Below, in pieces: positions 35,865 to 46,740 of a stretch of DNA of 64,000 nt. The notes under the pieces are model-generated. The model made no database searches. It was given only the letters and a program-made list of their open reading frames with translations, and was not told the DNA's origin. Origin of the DNA: Straminergon stramineum (Eukaryota; Streptophyta; Bryopsida; Hypnales; Calliergonaceae); contig OY987266.1 of NCBI GenBank assembly GCA_963920665.1, positions 26,400,248-26,464,247 on the forward strand, given 5' to 3'. How positions within the stretch are numbered: the stretch's first letter is position 1; each line of letters begins with the position of its first letter. Made by a program: the position numbers and the translations under genes.

Positions 35865-36323
35865 ATGGCGCGTATTGAGTTCAGGAGAATGCGAGTCCTC
35901 CGGGAGTGTGTGGGAACCACATCGTTGGTTGGTGTGGCAGGTCTGCTGCTGTGGATGTGTTGTGCCTTCGTGGTGCGCTTGGCGAGTTGTTGTTTTGATG
36001 TAGTGAATGCAATCGTGGCGGAGCAGCCTGAAGTGGAGACTTGCGATGGGTGTGGGAGGCTCGAATGTCGTCGGAGTGGGAGCGTAGCTGCGGTTGAATT
36101 TGCACGAAGTAGGGCACCATTGCGAAAAGCTCCATATAGTGAACAGAGGGCCGGTGTTGCCCAGCAGAAATTCTATGCTGTTAGAAAGGGTCGTGTCCCA
36201 GGTCTGTATTTTTCATGGGAGGATTGTGCTCGTGAGGTGATTGGCTTCAAGGGTGCAGAGCATAAGAGGTTCGGGACACTAGCAGACGCTGAGGTTTACT
36301 TGTTTCAGTGTCTGGCTGGATAG
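35865..36323 (+). CDS. Antisense accessory frame in the copia element: membrane segment plus RNase H1-type hybrid-binding (viroplasmin-like) domain
   Basis: This 152-codon frame lies inside the retrotransposon, between the end of gag-pol and the 3' LTR, and runs opposite to gag-pol. An ATG at 35865 is preferred over the in-frame GTG one codon earlier. Residues about 17-40 form a hydrophobic, probably membrane-spanning segment. A cysteine cluster CDGCGRLEC follows. The C-terminal 50 residues fit the caulimovirus viroplasmin / RNase H1 N-terminal domain: KFYAVRKGRVPGLYFSW, then a GFKGAEHKRFGTLADAEVYL-like half. In RNase H1 this fold binds RNA/DNA hybrids, which are intermediates of reverse transcription. 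The frame stops 39 bp from the gag-pol stop, so the two genes converge tail to tail. It could be an accessory protein, a captured host RNase H1 piece, or an antisense regulator. I know of antisense accessory frames in other LTR elements but cannot place this combination. Confidence 0.75.
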   Translation: MARIEFRRMRVLRECVGTTSLVGVAGLLLWMCCAFVVRLASCCFDVVNAIVAEQPEVETCDGCGRLECRRSGSVAAVEFARSRAPLRKAPYSEQRAGVAQQKFYAVRKGRVPGLYFSWEDCAREVIGFKGAEHKRFGTLADAEVYLFQCLAG

Positions 36324-36361
36324 GGGATTTCTAATTTTAGGGTTTTGTACAGAGAAAGGAA

Positions 36362-39300
36362 TCATCCTGTACTCAGGTTGGCTAGGCTGCGGAGTCCCAA
36401 GAATTCCCTATGTTGGTGGAATTTGAGTCTACCTAAAGGTTTTGTAAGAGCGTCTGCGGGTTGATTCGCAGTTGGAATATATTGTAATTGAACTTCCCCC
36501 CTTAAAACTCTCTCACGGATAAAGTGGTAATGTATCTCTATGTGTTTGGATCGGGCATGGAAGACTGGGTTACTGGACAATTTGATTGCTCCTTGGTTGT
36601 CGCAATGCAGGGTAATGCTAGATTGTTCGTGATGAGAAGGTGAGAGTGGCTGTACCGGTGAGGTTTCAGGTTGTAGCTCGTGGAGTAGTCGGTGCAACCA
36701 AACAGCCTCTTGTGCGCCATCGCTCAAGGCTCGATACTCCGATTCGGTGGAGGAACGGGACACGGTGAGTTGCCGTTTGCTCTGCCAAGTAATAGGTCCA
36801 CCTGCGAGTGTAAATAAGTATGCACCCATGGATCGTCGAGTTTCTGGGCATGATCCCCAATCTGCATCTGTGTAGCCGGTGATGGTTGTGGGACTATCGG
36901 CTTTGTAGAGTATCCCAAAATCTAATGTGCCTTGAATGTATCTGAGGACATGCTTGGCAGCGTCGAGGTGAGATTGCTGTGGGGCCGCCATGTAACTACT
37001 AAGGCGATTGACTGCATAAGCTATGTCGGGCCTAGTAACTGTGAGAAATATGAGTTTGCCGATGAGTCGGCAGTAGAGGTGAGCGTCAATATACTCTGTC
37101 TTCATATCTGTGACTAGGATTTGTCCTGCTGGTAAGGGTGTAGTCGTGGGTTTACAATCACTCATGCCAAATTCGTGTAGTATCGATGCTGCATAATCTT
37201 TTTGATGTAGAAAGATCCCTAGGATTACTTGTTCAAAGGAGATGCCAAGGTACCGCTGAATTTTTCCGAGATCTGTCATCTCAAATTCGGTATGAAGGAA
37301 GTGCTTCAACCAGGCGATGAGGGAATTCGAGCTGCCAGTAATAAATAGGTCATCCACGTAGAGTAGTAGAATAAGTGTCTCACCATCTTTGTGCATGTAG
37401 TATAGATTTCCGTCCGATTTACTGCGGTGTAGGCCAATGCGGAGAAGAGCTGCGTCAATCCGATCATACCATGTGCGTGGACTTTGTTTTAACCCGTAGA
37501 GTGATCTGTTGAGGCGGCAGACAAGGTGTTCCTTTCCATGGACTCGGAACCCGGGGGGTTGGCTCATATATATGCGTTCCTTTAGGAGGCCATTTAGGAA
37601 AGCTGTTCGGACATCCATGTGATGGATATCCCAACGTTTCGCAGCAGCAAGGGCGATGGCAGTTCGAATGGTGGCCCACTTGATGACAGGAGCGAAAGTT
37701 TCTGTGAAGTCTATGCCTGGGCGTTGCTCAAAGCCACGGGCAACCAGTCGAGCTTTCTTCACTGGAGGTTGTCCATCGAGACCGGGTTTTGATTTAAACA
37801 CCCATTTGCAGGTGATGGCACGATGACTAGAAGGTAAGGGTTCTAAGTCCCAGGTATTGTTGCGCCAAATAGACTCCATTTCGTCTTGCATTGCGCGTCT
37901 CCATCCTGGGTCAGCGGCAGCTTGTTTGAAGGTAACTTCTGTTGGGTCTTGATCTATAGGTGGGATCGTTGGCTGAGGTTTGGAAGGAGTTGAAGTGAGG
38001 AGACAGATGTCAAAGTCATTAGTTGAAAGACAGAGTTCATAGCCGTCAAGGCGTATGTTCTGCCGACGAGGGCGCTGCGATCGGCGAGGTAGAGGCGGAG
38101 GAATTTCAGGGGCAGCAATGCCGTTAGGTATAAGAGATGGAGTATTAGAAACCAGGTCGGGTGAAGAGGTGGAGGGAGAGGGAAAAATGAGTGGTGTTAC
38201 AGGGGAAGAGATCGCAGGAGCAATTGCAGGTTCAGACTGAGGAGGGATGGAAGTAGAACGAGGAAAATCTAGTGAAGGAGGAAGAAGTCTATCCAGAAAT
38301 GACGGAGGTTCTAATGGTTCAGTGATTTCTGCAGAGGGGAGATCAAAGCAATTCTCATCAAAGCGTACATCCCGTGTGATCAAAATCTTTCTCGAAGTTG
38401 GGTGGTAGCAACGGTAAGCCTTGCTTTGTTCGTCATAGCCAATTAAAATTGTCGGGGTTGCTTTGGGGTCGAACTTGCTTCTCTTGACGTCTGGAATATG
38501 GCAGTAAGCGGTGCAGCCGATTACACGAAGATGACTAAGATTGGGTTTTATGCCTGTGAAGACTTCCTCTGGTGTTTTTAGCTTGATTGCCTTGGTGGGA
38601 CAGCGATTCTGAATGTAGTTTACTGTGCGAGCTATTTCCTCCCATAGGGCCTTCGGGATTTTAGTACCAGTAACGACGCTCCGGATTCCTTCAAGTAATG
38701 TACGATTCTTCCGCTCCGCTATGCCATTTTGGTGAGGGGAATAACCTGCAGTGAGCTGTCGATGAATCCCATGCTTTATACAGTAGGAGTTGAAGGCCTG
38801 TGAAATATATTCTCCCCCCCTGTCACATCGAAGTGTGCCGATCTTGAGGATAGGTGTCTCTACGGTCGCCCGAAATTGCTTGAATGACTCCAGTGTTTGT
38901 GATTTGTCAGAGAGAAAATATAACCAAGTTTTCCTTGAGAAGTCGTCGATGAAGGTAAGTATATATTTGTTGCCGTTGCGAGAGTTGAGCGGCATAGGTC
39001 CACAGAGGTCGCTGTGAACTAGTTGGAGAGGCCGATTGGTGTAGGTTGTTCGTTTCTTGGGAATCCTGTCTCTGGGAAGTTTGCCGAGCATACACGATGG
39101 GCAGACATGTTTGATCAACGGTATGTTGGGAATGCCAGCAACTAGTTGGCGAGAAGCCATGTGATACAAACTTTGGTAGTTGATGTGGCCAATTCTTCGA
39201 TGCCACAAGTGGATCTCGGAGTTGGCTGCCTTGGCTGTTTTGTTAATGCCGGGAAGTTGCGAACAACTGTTGTCATACTGTGTACATCTGTTGCTATCAT

Positions 39301-40933
39301 GATCTAAGGTTGGGGAGGTATACGACAATCTAGCCGTTTCCAGTTGTTGTGATGATAATGTCGAAGCTTGACCTTGTAGATTGTGGTCAAGTAGGTTCAC
39401 TACTCTATAAAGGTTATTGCGTTGGTCCCTAGTCCCTTGCAGGAAGATTTCACTTGGGTGATCTTTGTCGTATATGAGACATTGCCGAGATTCAAATAAA
39501 ACCCTGTATCCTATGTCTGTAAGCTTTCCTACTGAAAAGAGGTTTGATTTGATACCAGGGACATAAAGAACATTTTTGATCTCCTTTATTTTTCCCGAAA
39601 CGTCAATAGTACTTACAGTGCCCTGACTAACTACAGGCATGATCTGTCCTCCTGCAGCTTTGATATACGGAATTTTGCTAGATGAAATATTGTTGAGTAG
39701 TTGTAAATTACCAGTGACGTGTGAAGAGGCACCTGAATCCAGAAACCAATCTTCCTCAGTAGCGGTGGATGTGACACAAGCGTTGATGACTTCTACCGGT
39801 GCTTCTTCTGATTCATCTTGGAAGGCATCGATGCAGGCTCTAATGTGCGGTGGTGCTGCTTCCGTGTCTAGCTCCGTTTCGTAATCGTCCAGTTCGGTTT
39901 CAGTGACGTTGACATGTTGTGTTTGTGGTCGTTGCAGGTTGTTAAGTTGGAGTTGCAGCTTCTTGATCTGGTCCTGCAGTGTAGCCCTTGCGTAGTCGCG
40001 GGCATAGTGGCCAGGCTTTCCGCAGCTGTGACACTGAATCGTCAACCGAGCTGCATCGTCTGGTCTTGATGTTGTGTGTTGGACAGGAGTGTGTCGATCG
40101 CTAGAGGAGTGCCCTCGTCCTCGATTGGAGCGTCCGCGCAAGCTTTGGCCTCCCCGAATTGGTCCCCTGCTAGATCTGATAAAGTTTATCTCTTCATCAC
40201 GTTGTTCGTCCAAGTGGCGCCCCAACTCTTCTTGTAGCAGCAAGCCTTCCAGTACAGGGAACGTAGGTAACCGTTCTCTCCCTTTTTGAATTTGCTTGAA
40301 TGTTGACCAGCTCTTGGGGAGACTGTTCAGTGTTAGGTCAACTAAGTCTTCATCAGAGACCGAGACACCCAGCTGTGCGAGTTGGGTGATGATCAAGTTG
40401 ATTTCCTGCAGATGATCTCCTATGGTCTTTCCTTCGACTAGTCTCAACGAATATAATTGTTCCTTTAATGACAGACGTCTAGAAGAACTTCTAACGTCGC
40501 ACATGTGTCTCAGGCGGAGCCAAATAGCCTGTGGATCGGTAAGATGGATAATGCTGAGAATAATTGAGTCTCTTACCAAAGAGATAATGATGCGGCCTGC
40601 TCGAAAACGAAGCTCGTTCTCACGTTCAATGTTGGTTGCTGTAACTGCAGGTGCTGTGTCGACTGCCTGCGGTGGACTGGTGACCGTTGGTGGTGCCGTT
40701 GGTGTCCGGGTTGCCTCTCCGATCGATGCTGGTCTTTCTGCCATCGTACTCGCGGAGTTTGCTGATGTTGCAGCATCGAAAGTGTTGCTCTGGCCACGAT
40801 CGAGTTGCGGTTCGACGAATCTCCACAAGCCTTCTTGCATGAGGATCATCTTCACCTTGTAGCTCCAAATAACGTAATTTGCAGGTCCTACTAACTTCAT
40901 GGACTCAGGTACGTCTCTGACGCTAGGATCCAT
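36362..40933 (-). CDS. Copia gag-pol polyprotein (gag, protease, integrase, reverse transcriptase, RNase H)
   Basis: A single uninterrupted frame of 1523 codons. An N-terminal copia gag domain (about 1-290) is followed by a zinc knuckle at about 301-314 reading CHSCGKPGHYARDY. Its last metal ligand is Tyr instead of Cys (codon 39992-39994), one transition away. The aspartic protease active site is DSGAS at Asp399. The integrase has an HHCC region around LWHRRIGH...CPSC and catalytic Asp642, Asp704 and Glu740 (D-35-E spacing). The reverse transcriptase has FLNG and YVDD at 1192-1195. RNase H has Asp1356 in YTDADW and further SSTESEY and LHCDNQGA motifs. Every catalytic centre is present, so the element may be able to transpose on its own, apart from the knuckle change. 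The start is the first ATG, 152 bp from the primer site. Confidence 0.97.
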   Translation of the reverse strand: MDPSVRDVPESMKLVGPANYVIWSYKVKMILMQEGLWRFVEPQLDRGQSNTFDAATSANSASTMAERPASIGEATRTPTAPPTVTSPPQAVDTAPAVTATNIERENELRFRAGRIIISLVRDSIILSIIHLTDPQAIWLRLRHMCDVRSSSRRLSLKEQLYSLRLVEGKTIGDHLQEINLIITQLAQLGVSVSDEDLVDLTLNSLPKSWSTFKQIQKGRERLPTFPVLEGLLLQEELGRHLDEQRDEEINFIRSSRGPIRGGQSLRGRSNRGRGHSSSDRHTPVQHTTSRPDDAARLTIQCHSCGKPGHYARDYARATLQDQIKKLQLQLNNLQRPQTQHVNVTETELDDYETELDTEAAPPHIRACIDAFQDESEEAPVEVINACVTSTATEEDWFLDSGASSHVTGNLQLLNNISSSKIPYIKAAGGQIMPVVSQGTVSTIDVSGKIKEIKNVLYVPGIKSNLFSVGKLTDIGYRVLFESRQCLIYDKDHPSEIFLQGTRDQRNNLYRVVNLLDHNLQGQASTLSSQQLETARLSYTSPTLDHDSNRCTQYDNSCSQLPGINKTAKAANSEIHLWHRRIGHINYQSLYHMASRQLVAGIPNIPLIKHVCPSCMLGKLPRDRIPKKRTTYTNRPLQLVHSDLCGPMPLNSRNGNKYILTFIDDFSRKTWLYFLSDKSQTLESFKQFRATVETPILKIGTLRCDRGGEYISQAFNSYCIKHGIHRQLTAGYSPHQNGIAERKNRTLLEGIRSVVTGTKIPKALWEEIARTVNYIQNRCPTKAIKLKTPEEVFTGIKPNLSHLRVIGCTAYCHIPDVKRSKFDPKATPTILIGYDEQSKAYRCYHPTSRKILITRDVRFDENCFDLPSAEITEPLEPPSFLDRLLPPSLDFPRSTSIPPQSEPAIAPAISSPVTPLIFPSPSTSSPDLVSNTPSLIPNGIAAPEIPPPLPRRSQRPRRQNIRLDGYELCLSTNDFDICLLTSTPSKPQPTIPPIDQDPTEVTFKQAAADPGWRRAMQDEMESIWRNNTWDLEPLPSSHRAITCKWVFKSKPGLDGQPPVKKARLVARGFEQRPGIDFTETFAPVIKWATIRTAIALAAAKRWDIHHMDVRTAFLNGLLKERIYMSQPPGFRVHGKEHLVCRLNRSLYGLKQSPRTWYDRIDAALLRIGLHRSKSDGNLYYMHKDGETLILLLYVDDLFITGSSNSLIAWLKHFLHTEFEMTDLGKIQRYLGISFEQVILGIFLHQKDYAASILHEFGMSDCKPTTTPLPAGQILVTDMKTEYIDAHLYCRLIGKLIFLTVTRPDIAYAVNRLSSYMAAPQQSHLDAAKHVLRYIQGTLDFGILYKADSPTTITGYTDADWGSCPETRRSMGAYLFTLAGGPITWQSKRQLTVSRSSTESEYRALSDGAQEAVWLHRLLHELQPETSPVQPLSPSHHEQSSITLHCDNQGAIKLSSNPVFHARSKHIEIHYHFIRERVLRGEVQLQYIPTANQPADALTKPLGRLKFHQHREFLGLRSLANLSTG

Positions 40934-41085
40934 GACTATTTTTCTGTGGAAAAGTAGGATACGGATTATGGTGCCTGTATGTCTAGTGCGATCGTGTTCT
41001 AACGATGTTCAGTCGAGCTACAGTTCTACTCGTACTAGTGTACTGCGACGACCTATACAAGAAGAAAGCTCGACTAATCTAACCC

Positions 41086-41097
41086 GCTCTGATACCA
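41086..41097 (-). promoter_or_regulatory. Primer-binding site for initiator methionine tRNA
   Basis: Directly next to the 5' LTR the minus strand reads TGGTATCAGAGC. This is the classic copia/Ty1 complement to the 3' end of plant initiator tRNA-Met. Confidence 0.95.
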
Positions 41098-41277
41098 TGT
41101 AGAAATATGCTGTGATCTTACAGCAGTTCTAGACGAAGGAGTGTTGATACACTTCAGAAAGATAGGAAAGCAAGAATTAGCACCCAGCTTATATACAGAT
41201 GAGGTTTAACCTAAATTAGACTAATCGATATGGGACTGTAGGCAGAGATGAAACCCTAAGTTCGTTTGTTGTCAACA
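41098..41277 (-). repeat. 5' LTR of the copia element
   Basis: It appears identical in sequence and length to 35616-35795. The TATA-like GTATATAAGC (plus coordinates 41187-41196) should drive the gag-pol transcript. The TGAAG target duplication follows at 41278-41282. Confidence 0.96.
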
Positions 41278-41282
41278 TGAAG

Positions 41283-43270
41283 AACCACCATTTCACGGAA
41301 TTGACGGTAGCAATCTTTTTGAAGTATTGGTTTGATATTGGTGTGCACACGAATTCTGTGGGCATCGTAGATTAGAGTACCTGTATATATATTATGCTTA
41401 CAGTGGGTTTCGATGTATAGGTTTTCAGTGTGGTTTCTGAAATTAGTGGAGTAGAGATGATCAGGATTTGAGTGTAAGTTAGCGATACAGATTGGAAGAG
41501 TCGTGATCACTGGCTACAGTAAAGGGAACTGGAATGTTATGCTTGAAGTTGTTCAGTGGAATATGAACACCAGAATATGTCGTCAATGATCATTTCATTG
41601 CAGCGTCTCTCATTGTAGTGACATCCGTTTGACACTAATATTGCACCCTCGCAAATCATAGGATGATTCGAGCATTGAGCTCCCATTGGGACAGATCGAG
41701 TACGGTCTCACAGTTTTACCGTCTTTTTCAGTGTAAGTAATTGAAAGTGGTCAAATCGAAGTCTTCCCTTGATGTTCATTGAATCCTGACTGTTAGGCAT
41801 TCATCGACTGACGATTTCTTGCCGGTGTGTTGATTTGTCCATTATGCAGCAGCAGATGGAGAAACGACCCAGTGTGCAGGAAATAGATCGTGAGCTGGAT
41901 TCTCTTGAGTTCTGGTTTCATCTCCTAATTGACTAGAATCACAGATTTGGGACAAGAACGCCAACCACTCCCAAGTAGGATAATCATCAGATTCATCGTC
42001 AGGAACACTCACAGTTTGCTAGCAAGGGGATTCAACCGGGACTCGCCTACTGCTTCAATTTCGGTTGTGAAAAGACTTACAGCTTCCCTGCAGACTGAGC
42101 TAAATTGAATGGTTGGTTGTCGAGCAACTTGTAGACATGCAGTCCTGTAGCAGATAGTCTGTGTATAAATTGGTGCATTTTTTAGGAATACCAGTCTGTT
42201 TTCACATGCTGGTTACAGAAAGTTCTAATTTCTCACAACTAGGTACATACATGCTTATATTCTCTGTTCTCGGCACCAGTGAAGATTGTCGTTTCTACGT
42301 GTACTAACATTGTTGGGTCCTAACGTAGCAAGGGACTTCATAGAATTTATCTTATCTACAAACCCGGGGTGATCTTTAATGTTCCCTGGAAGCTTGTTCT
42401 GTGTATTTGGGTACCTCAATGCTTTGTTATTTAAAATCAATGTGATGTTTATGTGAGGGTTGGCAGAAGAGAGCTTCATGGATGTTGGTGGGGTCCTTTG
42501 GAGCTCGTTGTGAATGATCATTTTGAGCTTCTAGTTACCATTCCTCAGATTGGATACATTTTAAAATTCTCTTTACATTTATACGTGTCGCATTGAACGT
42601 TTCTTTGTTTATAGTTATGATTTAATTTACTTTATTTTTCAATGACTCGTTAGAATTAATTGTAATTTGTTTCACTATACTATTTATTGAAAGTTAGTGT
42701 TGATCAAACTTTTGAGGGGAGAACAAAAGATGAGTTGGAACATGATGTGCACAATGGTCAACTCCAAAGCTATCATCAACAATATGTTAATCAGCATTGG
42801 TTGGGCAAGATCCCAATTTGATATTCTTTTGTGCAAGATGATAGGGCTTCCAATGGTGAATCCTTTCTTCCATAGTCAATCAATTGGAGGCAAAGTTTGT
42901 TTATGGCTCGTATATGCAACTCCCATATTATATAGCTCTGATTATATTCACTTATAATGCATTTTAGTTAAATTTCAAGCGATATAATTTGTTATAATGT
43001 AGAAAACTCTTTTAGACCTTTCAACAAGGAATCCAAAAATGAAATTCTATACATTAAATGAATATTTTTTAAAGACACTAATAGATTAAAAAAACTAATT
43101 GTATGAGTTTTTTTATACATGTATCAATGTATTATAGGTTAGGCTATCCAACTTTGGGGGCTTTTAATAAAAATTTAAGATTTTTTTATGATATATAAAA
43201 TACTATGAATGAATTTTAATTTTTATTGGAAGAAACTTCTTATGTGGATTTTTTAAAATTATGCATAGGT
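41283..43270. other. Intergenic, no gene recognised
   Basis: The first 1.2 kb are less AT-rich and may be old unique sequence continuing the locus before the copia insertion. Short frames on both strands (for example 42697-42957) show no recognised motif. Confidence 0.4.
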
Positions 43271-43278
43271 GTTTCAAT

Positions 43279-43312
<34 letters not shown>
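43279..43312. repeat. Compound microsatellite (TA)n(GA)n
   Basis: Seven TA units are followed directly by about ten GA units. Confidence 0.95.
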
Positions 43313-44129
43313 CAAAGTAAAGTTTTTTTTAATAAATATGCAACTTAACATTATAATTTAGAAGCCATCCTCTAAGCCGTTTTAATGTTGATATGTATGA
43401 TATGAGAGTTACATATCCAGGAAGTTCTATAGAGAGGTGCTCATGAAAAGAACCTACATTTGTATAGCTATTGATCAAAACATTTTCAAAACTTAGTGAT
43501 GTGGTGCTAGATTGTTATGCATCTATATATACACACCACTAGTTATCATTGTATAAACCATATTTTATTAGATTGTGTGTAACATATAAACTTCAATTAA
43601 TAATGTTGCATTCAATGAATAGGGGCCTCCATCCATGCATGATGCAACATTGGACGTCATTGGAGAGTGATAGTGAGATTATAAAGCTCTTCTTCAACCT
43701 TTGAACCCCCCCTACTTCTATTGCTAATGTCAAAACCAAGCACCACCTACCTATAGTGATCGATGATTATGATGATGAGGATATCTTGAGGCCTTTTGCA
43801 AGGCCTCAAAAGAGACATCATAGTAAGTAAGATGGTTGTTGCCTTTATGCATGTTTTCATTTTCTTTTCTCTTGAATTGTGCAATATTTCTAAATTTATT
43901 CAAAGTTTTTAATTATTTATTCATTGCATTTTGTAGAGTCAATCTAGGGTTGTCTCATTGGACAGCTTAGGGTCACCGAATGTCCTAGAGGGACTGGAAA
44001 ACCAAATAGGACAGACCACTTTAATATTTTAGGAATTGAAATTTTGCTAAGTAAAAAAAGTTACTATGATATATCTTTATTGTGTGATGTGGCATGGGCA
44101 CAAAAGATATGGCATTCCATGCTGGAATT

Positions 44130-44660
44130 GGGGCTCAGATGCTAGGGGTGGGGATACTATTGAATATGCAGGGACTTAAGCATGTCCAGGCGGGGACTTA
44201 ACCAAAACACTAGAATGGATGTAGACGCTCATTTCTTTCTCATTTAGTGACTACAGTTTTGAGAATTATGGAGCATATAATATGTCATTGGAAAGGTCTT
44301 CAAAAGACCATTTTTAATGTTGTATTACACATGCCTTCAAACTCTTGAAACTATAGTCGCAAATTGAAAAAAAAATTGTTGCTAGGATAGAACATCTACA
44401 GACAAACAAGGACACTCGGGCGTAGAGCCATAGACATAACATCTTGAAGTTCACTCTCAAAACCATGAGATTTGGGACACTCCCAAAACCTTATGCACTT
44501 TAAGACACTCCTAATTTTTTTTGCATTTTGGGACACCTCCAAAACATTTCGATTTCACAAGTATCCGGAACGAATACATTGACCAAGCAGGGACTTTCAT
44601 AGTGTAGGTGGGGACTTAGACATGTCTAGGTGGAGATGTAATTTTGTCCGAGTGGAGACT
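44130..44660 (-). repeat. Dispersed repeat family R1, inverted copy
   Basis: Its reverse complement is collinear with 49560-50110, and partly with 46490-46740. Shared words include CAATTTGCGA, GTTTGAAGG, GAAGACCTTTCCAA, CTAAATGAGAAAGAAAT, GGTTTTGG(G/A)GGTGTC and GTCCCTGC. It is rich in repeated GGGGACTTA-type words. Non-coding. Confidence 0.65.
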
Positions 44661-44689
44661 TAACCAAAATAAGGGGATAATTATATTTT

Positions 44690-46060
44690 AGGGGTTAATA
44701 GGTATGTAGAAGAGTTTAATGTTTTTATTAGTGAATTGATTATTGGTTTGCAAGGACTCATATCAATCACACTTGTATTTTTTTTTGCTTCAAATTATTT
44801 ATGTAGGTTGGTATAGTTAAATTCTTCTTCTAGTTCTTATAATAACTTTGGATTACTTTAGTGGCTATGTAGAAGAGTTTTATTGTTGAATTGAACATTG
44901 GGGTTGCATAGATTCACATGAACCACAATATTTTATTTGAATTTTTGGTCTTTATGTTGCTTTTGTATCTTGGAATAACCACATTTTTTTAAAACTCCTC
45001 TAGATTACTTTTATGGATAGGTCTAAGAGTTTATCAATTCACCTGTGAATATAGGTAATCATTAAATATAGGCACAAAGTTGATCTAAAGAAAATATTAA
45101 AAATATTGCAATTTGGTTGTTTTGAACCCTATGCATTTCCAATGTTCTACTCATCCACTAAAATAGCACATCCTTGTATATAGATACAAAAGTAATTTGA
45201 AGTTTTCCATGAAAATTAAATGTGGTGGATGTGAATTCTATATGCATTCAATATCCAAATCACCCATATAAAGAGCAAACCCTTATACTTAGACAAAAAA
45301 ATAACTTAAAGAAATTTAAGAAGAAGAAAAATGCGGTTGTCTGTAGCCACAAAAACAACCTAGAGGGAAAAAAATGTTGGATGTATAAACTTAAATATTC
45401 CATTCAATGGTTCAACCATGTAACTAGCAAACCCTTTTCTGTACTTACAAAAGGAACCCAAAGGAATTATAGAAAAATGAAACAAAAAGTGGATCCACCA
45501 ATCTACAAAAACGATTCAATGGAAATTTCAAAAAAAGAAATGAAACGTGTGGTTAGACTAGTCCTACACACCCAAATATTTCATTCAATTATGTAAATGA
45601 CAAACTCTTTAATGTACCTACAACAATAACTTAAAAAGAATTTAAAACAATAATAAACAAAATGTAGTTATACCAAAACATAGAAGCAATACAAATAAAA
45701 TAAAATAATGTGGTTCTTGTGAATTTGTGCAACCCTGATGTTCAATTCAACAATTAAACTCTTCTACATAGCCACTAAAGTAATCCAAAGTAATTCAAAG
45801 TAATTATAAAAACTAGAAGAAGAATTGAATTGTAGCAACCAACATAAAGAATTTGAAGAAAATAAAAACAAAATACAAATGTCATTAAAACAAATCCTTG
45901 AAAATCCAATTGTTTAATTTACTAATAAAATTGTCAAACCCTTCTATTATCCCATTAAAGCAAAACAATTTTCTTAAAACTAAACTAAACAAGACTAAAG
46001 CAATAAGATCCCCATAAATCCAATGTTCAATTTACTAATTTAAAGGCAATTTTTTTTATA
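44690..46060. repeat. Inverted array of diverged satellite-like units
   Basis: The left arm (about 44690-45060) contains repeated TGTAGAAGAGTTTAATGTT / GAATTGA(A/T)CATTGG units. The right arm (about 45100-46060) contains several diverged units, each with TTCAATTCAACAATT, AAACTCTT(C)TACAT and CACTAAAGTAATCCAAAG in the opposite sense. Units are roughly 120-140 bp. A 124-codon frame at 45222-45596 is a by-product of the repetition and not a gene. Confidence 0.55.
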
Positions 46061-46489
46061 TACACTCTCAATTAATCCAAAAGAATTAAGTAAATAAATA
46101 AGGTAGTTGATGTAAATCTCGATGCAATTCCAATGTTGAATTCAACAATTGAAATGACAAGTCCTTGATTTCTTGTGCCTATCTACCAAAATGATCAAAA
46201 GTTAAATTTTTAAACAATGTTGAATTCACAACATTCAAACCTAATACACAAAGTGATTTTCTTACAAAGACCCTTATCATGTTGTATTATTAGTTAAGGT
46301 GATGGAAAATTCTTACCAAATTCTTTTACAATTCATACAACATCAAGTTTTAGAAATAGATATTGTTCTAAATGAATATCTAAAAATTATGTTGATTTTA
46401 GTTGCCAACAATAGAATTTATCATTCATTAATTTTAGAAGAAGAATCCTATGTCACATTGAATGAGTGGGTCCTCCAAAGAACCAAGTG

Positions 46490-46740
46490 CTCCCATGTTA
46501 TAGACTAGTCTTGTAGTGTCTGCACTTGTCCCTACATGTTCCATCTTGGCAACAAATTTGTTTATCAATTTGCGATTGGAGTTTTGAAATTTTGAAGGCA
46601 TGTAATGTACCATCAGAAAGATATTTTGAAGGCCTTTCCAACAAAATTCTACATGTTCCATAAGTTTGAAAATTGCAGTTGCTAAATGAGAAAGAAATTA
46701 GCGTCTGCTCCCATTCTAGCATTGTCATGGTGCAAAATGT
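46490..46740 (+). repeat. Dispersed repeat family R1, partial copy
   Basis: It matches 49800-50030 through TACATGTTCCAT / TACATATTCCAT, CAATTTGCGATTGGAGTTTT, GAAGGCCTTTCCAACAA and CTAAATGAGAAAGAAATTA. Confidence 0.65.

Larger units (their letters stand above)
35616..41277 (-). mobile_element. Complete young Ty1/copia LTR retrotransposon (5662 bp)
   Basis: LTRs at 35616-35795 and 41098-41277 (180 bp each) show no difference that I can find. TGAAG flanks the element on both sides (35611-35615 and 41278-41282). On the minus strand the order is 5' LTR, primer-binding site, one gag-pol frame, an antisense accessory frame, polypurine tract, 3' LTR. The order integrase before reverse transcriptase defines copia. 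Identical LTRs and an open 1523-codon frame indicate very recent insertion. Confidence 0.97.

Noticed and set aside
40422..40862. 146-codon plus-strand frame opposite gag
   Set aside because: Unlike the 35865-36323 frame it overlaps gag coding sequence completely and shows no domain. It is a shadow.
45222..45596. 124-codon lysine-rich frame
   Set aside because: It is generated by A-rich repeated satellite units and has no globular protein character.
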